Of a stretch of 64,000 nucleotides of DNA, positions 60,115 through 64,000 are shown piece by piece (the stretch's first letter is position 1; each line of letters starts with the position of its first letter). Origin of the DNA: an uncultured Woeseiaceae bacterium (lineage in GTDB: Bacteria > Pseudomonadota > Gammaproteobacteria > Steroidobacterales > Woeseiaceae). Position numbers and translations under genes: made by a program. The stretch is from contig CAMYOJ010000001.1 in NCBI GenBank assembly GCA_947259985.1, positions 90,699 through 154,698 on the forward strand. The letters run 5' to 3'. Under the pieces are notes generated by a model. That model did not search any database and was not told the DNA's origin. It saw only the letters and a program-made list of their open reading frames with translations.

Positions 60115-61418
60115 GACCGTTCTCCGGGTATGGCGATGCCCTCGTCGCGCATGCGGGCAAGTTTGTAACGTAAAGATCGTGGACTGATGCCGAGTGCGGC
60201 AGCGATATCGCTGCGCTTGCCACCATGGGCATTCATGGCGTCGATGATTAGCTGAAACTCCCGGTTGCGGAGTCCCTGGCTGAGGTCGGCGGCCTGCTGT
60301 TCACTTGTCGCCGGCTCGAATGCCAGGTCGACGGCCCTGATTTCCGAACCGCTTGACAGGATCAAGGTGCGTTGCACGAGGTTCTCCAGTTCGCGAACGT
60401 TGCCGGGCCAGTCATGTGCGAACAACGCTTCTTTCGCGCAATCCGCGAGCGTAAGTGCCGTGCCGCCATGGCGTTGCAGCAACATCTCCGCCAGCGGCAG
60501 AATGTCATCACGGCGCTCGCAGAGGGCCGGTATATGTAAAGGGAAAACGTTGAGGCGGTAATACAGGTCCTCGCGGAATTTGCCGTCGGCAACGTACTGG
60601 CGCAGGTCGCGGTTGGTCGTTGCGAGGATGCGAACATTCAGCGGGATCACCTTGCGTCCGCCAATGCGCTCGACTTCCTTCTCCTGGATCACGCGCAGCA
60701 GTTTGGCCTGCAGGCCGAGGTCCATTTCGGATATCTCGTCGAGGAGCAAAGTACCGTTCTCGGCCTGTTCGAACTTGCCGGCGTGCGCGCCCGTTGCGCC
60801 CGTAAAAGCGCCTTTCTCGTAACCGAACAGCACGGCCTCCAGCATGCTCTCGGGAATCGCGGCGCAGTTGATTGCGACGAATGATTTCTCGCTGCGCGGC
60901 GACCGATCGTGAATGTAGCGCGCGAATACTTCCTTGCCGCAGCCGCTCGGGCCATTGATTGTGACAGTGACCTCGGTCCTGGCGACTCGTTCTGCAACGT
61001 TCAACAGCTTCACGGTCGACGCGTCGGCCGCGACCGGTTGCTTGTCCTCGGCCGGCAACTTGATGTACTTGCCGACCATGGACATCAGTTCGTCGGCCTC
61101 GAATGGCTTTACGAGGTAGTCGGCGGCACCGTTGCGCATGACATCGACAGCGTTCTCGATCGTCCCGTAGGCCGTCATGAGCACGGCCGGCAATGTGGGA
61201 TGCTGCTCTCGGATCTTACCGAGCAGCGTCACACCATCCATCGGTTCCATCTGCAGGTCGCTGACGACCAGGCCGACGGGCTCATGGTCAAGAATGTCGA
61301 GCGCGGCCGGACCGCTGTCCGCCGTAAGCACGGGCTGTTCGCTGCTGTTGAGCGTATCGAACAGCGCCTCGCGCAGGCTGGCGTCATCTTCCACAATCAG
61401 GACTGCGGGCTGCGTCAT
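60111..61418 (-). CDS. fleR: Sigma54-dependent flagellar response regulator FleR/FlrC
   Basis: The 435-residue product has an N-terminal receiver (Glu10/Asp11, phospho-acceptor Asp54 in VVSDLQM, Thr82, Lys104), an AAA+ domain (about 140-365) with GPSGCGKE, GAFTGA and LLLDEISEM, and a Fis-type helix-turn-helix (RSDIAAALGISPRSLRYKLARM). Phosphorylated by FleS, it activates middle flagellar genes. It is coupled by ATGA overlaps to fleS and fliE. Confidence 0.95.
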   Translation of the reverse strand: MTQPAVLIVEDDASLREALFDTLNSSEQPVLTADSGPAALDILDHEPVGLVVSDLQMEPMDGVTLLGKIREQHPTLPAVLMTAYGTIENAVDVMRNGAADYLVKPFEADELMSMVGKYIKLPAEDKQPVAADASTVKLLNVAERVARTEVTVTINGPSGCGKEVFARYIHDRSPRSEKSFVAINCAAIPESMLEAVLFGYEKGAFTGATGAHAGKFEQAENGTLLLDEISEMDLGLQAKLLRVIQEKEVERIGGRKVIPLNVRILATTNRDLRQYVADGKFREDLYYRLNVFPLHIPALCERRDDILPLAEMLLQRHGGTALTLADCAKEALFAHDWPGNVRELENLVQRTLILSSGSEIRAVDLAFEPATSEQQAADLSQGLRNREFQLIIDAMNAHGGKRSDIAAALGISPRSLRYKLARMRDEGIAIPGERS

Positions 61419-62584
61419 GACGCCTCCTCCTGCTTATCGGCCGGCAGGATCATCGTGAAACTGGTGCCGAGATCCGAGGTCGCGACCGACACGTCACCGC
61501 CGTGAGCCGCCGCGACGGCTTTGACGACCGAAAGTCCGAGGCCGGTGCCCTGCGGTCGAGTCGTGAAAAATGGTTCGAACAATTGCGGCAACGCGTCCTC
61601 GGGTACTCCTGGGCCGTCATCACTGACACAGAGATGAATGGCGTCGGCGAAGCGATGCGCGTGCAAAAGAATGTTTACCCGGCCTTCGCCGGCCTGGTCC
61701 GCGTTGCTTACGAGATTCAGTAACGCGCCCTTCAACGCGTCCTCGTTGGCCGCGACGTTAAGTGCGCTGTCAGTGACCGAGACGCGCACACTCGTTGCGC
61801 TGCCCAGTTGCCCATGCAGGGTTTCCTTAACGCCGCTGAGCAGCTCTGTAACGTTGACCTGCTGCTGCGCCCGGCGCGCGCCGGCCGCGAAGCCCAGCAT
61901 GTCGTTCACCATGCGCTTGAGATCATGCAGCCCGGTCGTGATCTTCTCGGCGACCCGCGCCCGCGACGGTGAACTGCGATCCAGCTGCGCCGCATACAAC
62001 ATCGTCGACGCGAGCGGCGTCCTTACCTGGTGTGCGAATTCGGCCGTCATCTCACCAATCGACGTCAGCCTTTCATTGCGTTGCCTGAGGTCCGCCATGC
62101 GGCGACTCTCGGTAATATCGGCAAGCAACAGGACCTCGCCTGTTTCGCTCCTCAGCGGTCGGCGCGACAGGCTCAGCCAGCGACCATCGCGAAGCTGGAT
62201 GTTGCCGTCCTCGCCGCTGCTTTCACTAACTTCACGGTGCACGATGGAGGCCCACGAACAGCCAATTAACGGCTGGTTGAGCAAAGCGCTCGCCTGGCTG
62301 TTTTGCTGGCGAATAACGCCGTCGTCGTCGATCACGAGAATGGCGCCGGGCAGAGTCTCCAGCAGCTCCGACAGGCGCCGGCCGAGCTGCTCCTTCTCGA
62401 GCAACTCGCTGAGCCGCGCCGACTGCTCCTGCTCGAGCTGCCGCGTCAGGGCCTGGACGGTGTCCTGCAAGTCGCGATAGGACTCCTCGAGCAAGCCCGA
62501 TTGCTGGTTGAAGACCTGAAACGCGTCGTGCAGCTGTTCCGCATTGAGAGACGTTGCCGCCAAAGTGTTCTCCATTGCATTCAT
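61415..62584 (-). CDS. fleS: Flagellar sensor kinase FleS/FlrB
   Basis: The soluble kinase has a coiled-coil N-terminus (about 30-75), a PAS domain (about 76-160), a HisKA domain with His185 (AEFAHQVRTPLAST), and a HATPase domain with NLVSNADQAGEG, SDDGPGVPEDALPQLF and GTGLGLSVVKAV. It has no membrane helix. The start is uncertain: ATGs at 62584 and 62575 and a TTG at 62563 are possible, and only the TTG has GGAG inside the transcript predicted from the sigma54 promoter at 62599-62615. Confidence 0.94.
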   Translation of the reverse strand: MNAMENTLAATSLNAEQLHDAFQVFNQQSGLLEESYRDLQDTVQALTRQLEQEQSARLSELLEKEQLGRRLSELLETLPGAILVIDDDGVIRQQNSQASALLNQPLIGCSWASIVHREVSESSGEDGNIQLRDGRWLSLSRRPLRSETGEVLLLADITESRRMADLRQRNERLTSIGEMTAEFAHQVRTPLASTMLYAAQLDRSSPSRARVAEKITTGLHDLKRMVNDMLGFAAGARRAQQQVNVTELLSGVKETLHGQLGSATSVRVSVTDSALNVAANEDALKGALLNLVSNADQAGEGRVNILLHAHRFADAIHLCVSDDGPGVPEDALPQLFEPFFTTRPQGTGLGLSVVKAVAAAHGGDVSVATSDLGTSFTMILPADKQEEAS

Positions 62585-62598
62585 TCTGCAAATACAAC

Positions 62599-62615
62599 TG
62601 CAAGTTACATGCCAG
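62599..62615 (-). promoter_or_regulatory. Sigma54 promoter of the fleSR-fliE operon
   Basis: CTGGCATGTAACTTGCA on the minus strand has GG-N10-GC and a near-consensus core. The predicted start is close to 62588, only 4 bases before the first ATG of fleS. Confidence 0.85.
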
Positions 62616-62643
62616 AACAGCTATGCTATATATTTCAATGACT

Positions 62644-62657
62644 TACGAATTTCTGAC
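62644..62657. promoter_or_regulatory. Imperfect FleQ-box-like element upstream of fleS
   Basis: TACGAATTTCTGAC retains one TGAC half and a weaker other half. It lies 27 bases from the perfect copy at 62671, a paired arrangement also seen upstream of fliL. Confidence 0.4.
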
Positions 62658-62670
62658 GCTGGGGAACGGC

Positions 62671-62684
62671 GTCAATTTTCTGAC
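62671..62684. promoter_or_regulatory. FleQ-box-like palindrome upstream of fleS
   Basis: GTCAATTTTCTGAC has GTCA-N6-TGAC, matching the FleQ/FlrA site layout. It lies between the fleQ stop and the sigma54 promoter of fleS, about 56 bases upstream of the -24 element. Confidence 0.6.
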
Positions 62685-62715
62685 AATCGGGGGCTTGGTG
62701 ACGGCTTTCCGCGGC

Positions 62716-64000
62716 TCAGCCGAGCTGGTATTTGCCGATCTTCTCGACGAGCGTCGTACGACGCATGTTCAACAGGCGCGCCGCCTGCGCGACGACACCG
62801 TCCGCTGCCTGCATGGCCTGGCTGATCAGGTCCTGTTCGAGCGACTGCAGGCTTTCCTTGAGATTCGCATTCGTCAGCTGCATGGCCTCGGATACGTTGT
62901 TGAGCTCGGCTTCCGCCGCGGGCCGGCCCTCGCAGTACTTCGCAGGCAGGTCTTCGACACCGATGGTGCCCTCCGGCTTGATGATCGCGAGGCGCTCGAC
63001 GAGATTGGACAGCTCGCGAATGTTGCCGGGCCAGTCGTAGTTTGCGAGTACCTGTACCGCCTCGGGGCTGACCCTGAGGTCGCCCTGTTGCTCGCCACTG
63101 TGTGCAATCAGCAGTTCGTCGAGCAGCTGAGGCAGGTCCGAGACGCGCTTGTACAGCGGCGGCATCTCTATCGGAAAGACGTTGAGACGGTAGAAAAGGT
63201 CCTCGCGAAACTCCCCGGCTTCGACAGCGGCCGGGAGGTCGCGATGTGTGGCCGCGATAATGCGCACGTCGCAATGCTGGCTCTTGCCGCTGCCAACGCG
63301 CTCGAAAGTACGCTCCTGCAGCACGCGCAGCAACTTGACCTGCATGTCGAGGCTCATGTCGCCAATCTCGTCCAGAAACAGCGTGCCACCTTCGGCGAGC
63401 TCGAAGCGGCCAATGCGGTCGCTGATGGCGCCGGTGAAAGCGCCCTTCTTGTGACCGAAGAGCTCACTCTCGAGCAAATCGGCCGGAATGGCGCCGCAAT
63501 TGATCGGCACGAAGGGTTTGTCGGCACGATCAGAGAGATCGTGAATCGTGCGCGCGACGAGTTCCTTGCCCGTGCCCGACTGCCCCGTTACGAGGACGTT
63601 GGTGTCGAAGTCAGCAACCTGCTCGATCAGGCGACGCACCGCGCGGATCGGGTGCGACGTGCCCGTGATGCGATGGCGGCGCTCCGAGCCCTGGTAGCGC
63701 TCTGCACGGCCCAGCAGACGCTCGAGTTGTGCGCGCTTCAACGGCAGCTCGACCGACCAGTTCGGCCCGTTTTCGGTCTTGAAATCGGAAGAAAGGCACA
63801 GAAACGGCAGGCCGGGATGCTGCGAACGAATCTCGCTGGCCGTCTTGGCAATCGCATCGTCGCCGCTGCAGTCAACGATCACGGCCGTTACGTCGTGGCG
63901 ATCGGCCAGGACGTCTGTCGAGTCGGCGATGATCGGATCGTAGTCGAGAAACTTGAGTCGGTGACTGAGCTCGGCCGCGTGCTTGCGGTCGGCATCGAGT
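62716..64000 (-). CDS. fleQ: Master flagellar regulator FleQ/FlrA (5' end beyond the window)
   Basis: The frame stays open to the right edge, so the start is not seen; 428 codons are present. The N-terminal FleQ receiver-like domain is included (KFLDYDPIIADSTDVLADRHDVTAVIVDCSG onward), without a clear phospho-acceptor. Then come an AAA+ domain with GQSGTGKE, GAFTGA and LFLDEIGDM, and a Fis-type helix-turn-helix ([22 protein letters not shown]). FleQ activates sigma54 flagellar promoters and in Pseudomonas also binds c-di-GMP; Arg residues near the Walker A region could serve this but I cannot confirm it. Its downstream neighbours are fleSR, as in known polar flagellates. Confidence 0.95.
   Translation of the reverse strand, partial: LDADRKHAAELSHRLKFLDYDPIIADSTDVLADRHDVTAVIVDCSGDDAIAKTASEIRSQHPGLPFLCLSSDFKTENGPNWSVELPLKRAQLERLLGRAERYQGSERRHRITGTSHPIRAVRRLIEQVADFDTNVLVTGQSGTGKELVARTIHDLSDRADKPFVPINCGAIPADLLESELFGHKKGAFTGAISDRIGRFELAEGGTLFLDEIGDMSLDMQVKLLRVLQERTFERVGSGKSQHCDVRIIAATHRDLPAAVEAGEFREDLFYRLNVFPIEMPPLYKRVSDLPQLLDELLIAHSGEQQGDLRVSPEAVQVLANYDWPGNIRELSNLVERLAIIKPEGTIGVEDLPAKYCEGRPAAEAELNNVSEAMQLTNANLKESLQSLEQDLISQAMQAADGVVAQAARLLNMRRTTLVEKIGKYQLG

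Overview
The window is a contiguous chromosomal segment from a motile, Gram-negative gammaproteobacterium, probably marine. The lineage is inferred from a Pseudomonas/Vibrio-type polar flagellar hierarchy (fleQ-fleS-fleR, flhF-flhG, fliA), an MSHA-like pilus operon, PhoB/PhoR/PhoU with DsbB, and YoaA and TsaB. I cannot name the genus. Gene packing is tight, with many ATGA overlaps. I saw no tRNA, rRNA, insertion sequence, prophage or CRISPR array. Both edges cut genes: pstS at the left and fleQ at the right.

Region 1 (1-9031) is a phosphate block with housekeeping genes: pstS (partial), dapE, dsbB, phoU, a porin, phoR, phoB, tsaB and a YoaA-type helicase. Pho-box-like 11-bp direct repeats precede pstS, the porin and phoB in matching orientation. 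Region 2 (9112-10808) holds three small soluble enzymes: a GGCT-fold protein, a GNAT acetyltransferase and a VOC protein.

Region 3 (10930-24108) is the least familiar part. A leftward operon encodes three secreted DUF11-type proteins and then a giant envelope protein of about 1,900 residues with DUF11-like domains, an internal OmpA-like peptidoglycan-binding domain and a predicted beta-barrel. Several near-perfect RNA hairpins sit in the spacers. Upstream lie a membrane-anchored PAS/GAF/sigma54 activator and, divergently, a degenerate receiver protein and an HDOD protein behind a clear sigma54 promoter.

Region 4 (24119-35190) is a leftward MSHA/type-II-secretion-like pilus operon: secretin, small membrane protein, ATPase, platform protein, MshI/J/K-like proteins and three prepilin-like proteins. 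Two of the prepilins carry long Asn-Gly repeats. Sequences fitting the flagellar sigma28 consensus precede the last pilin (exact match) and the whole operon (near match).

Region 5 (35276-42889) holds a Kv-type potassium channel, a FleQ paralogue split into two overlapping ORFs, a diguanylate cyclase, PomA/PomB-type stator genes, a PilZ protein, a second HDOD protein, a DUF2802 protein and a 61-residue ORF. Sigma28-like promoters precede the channel, the cyclase and the stator genes. No che gene is present where related genomes often carry cheYZAB and cheW.

Region 6 (42902-64000) is a near-complete leftward flagellar cluster: fleQ (partial), fleSR, fliEFGHIJK, fliLMNOPQR, flhB, flhA, flhF, flhG, fliA. 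Sigma54 promoters with paired FleQ-box-like palindromes precede fleS and fliL. Together the signals suggest a cascade: FleQ/sigma54 to FleSR and the basal body, then FliA/sigma28 to motor, c-di-GMP, ion-channel and pilus genes.
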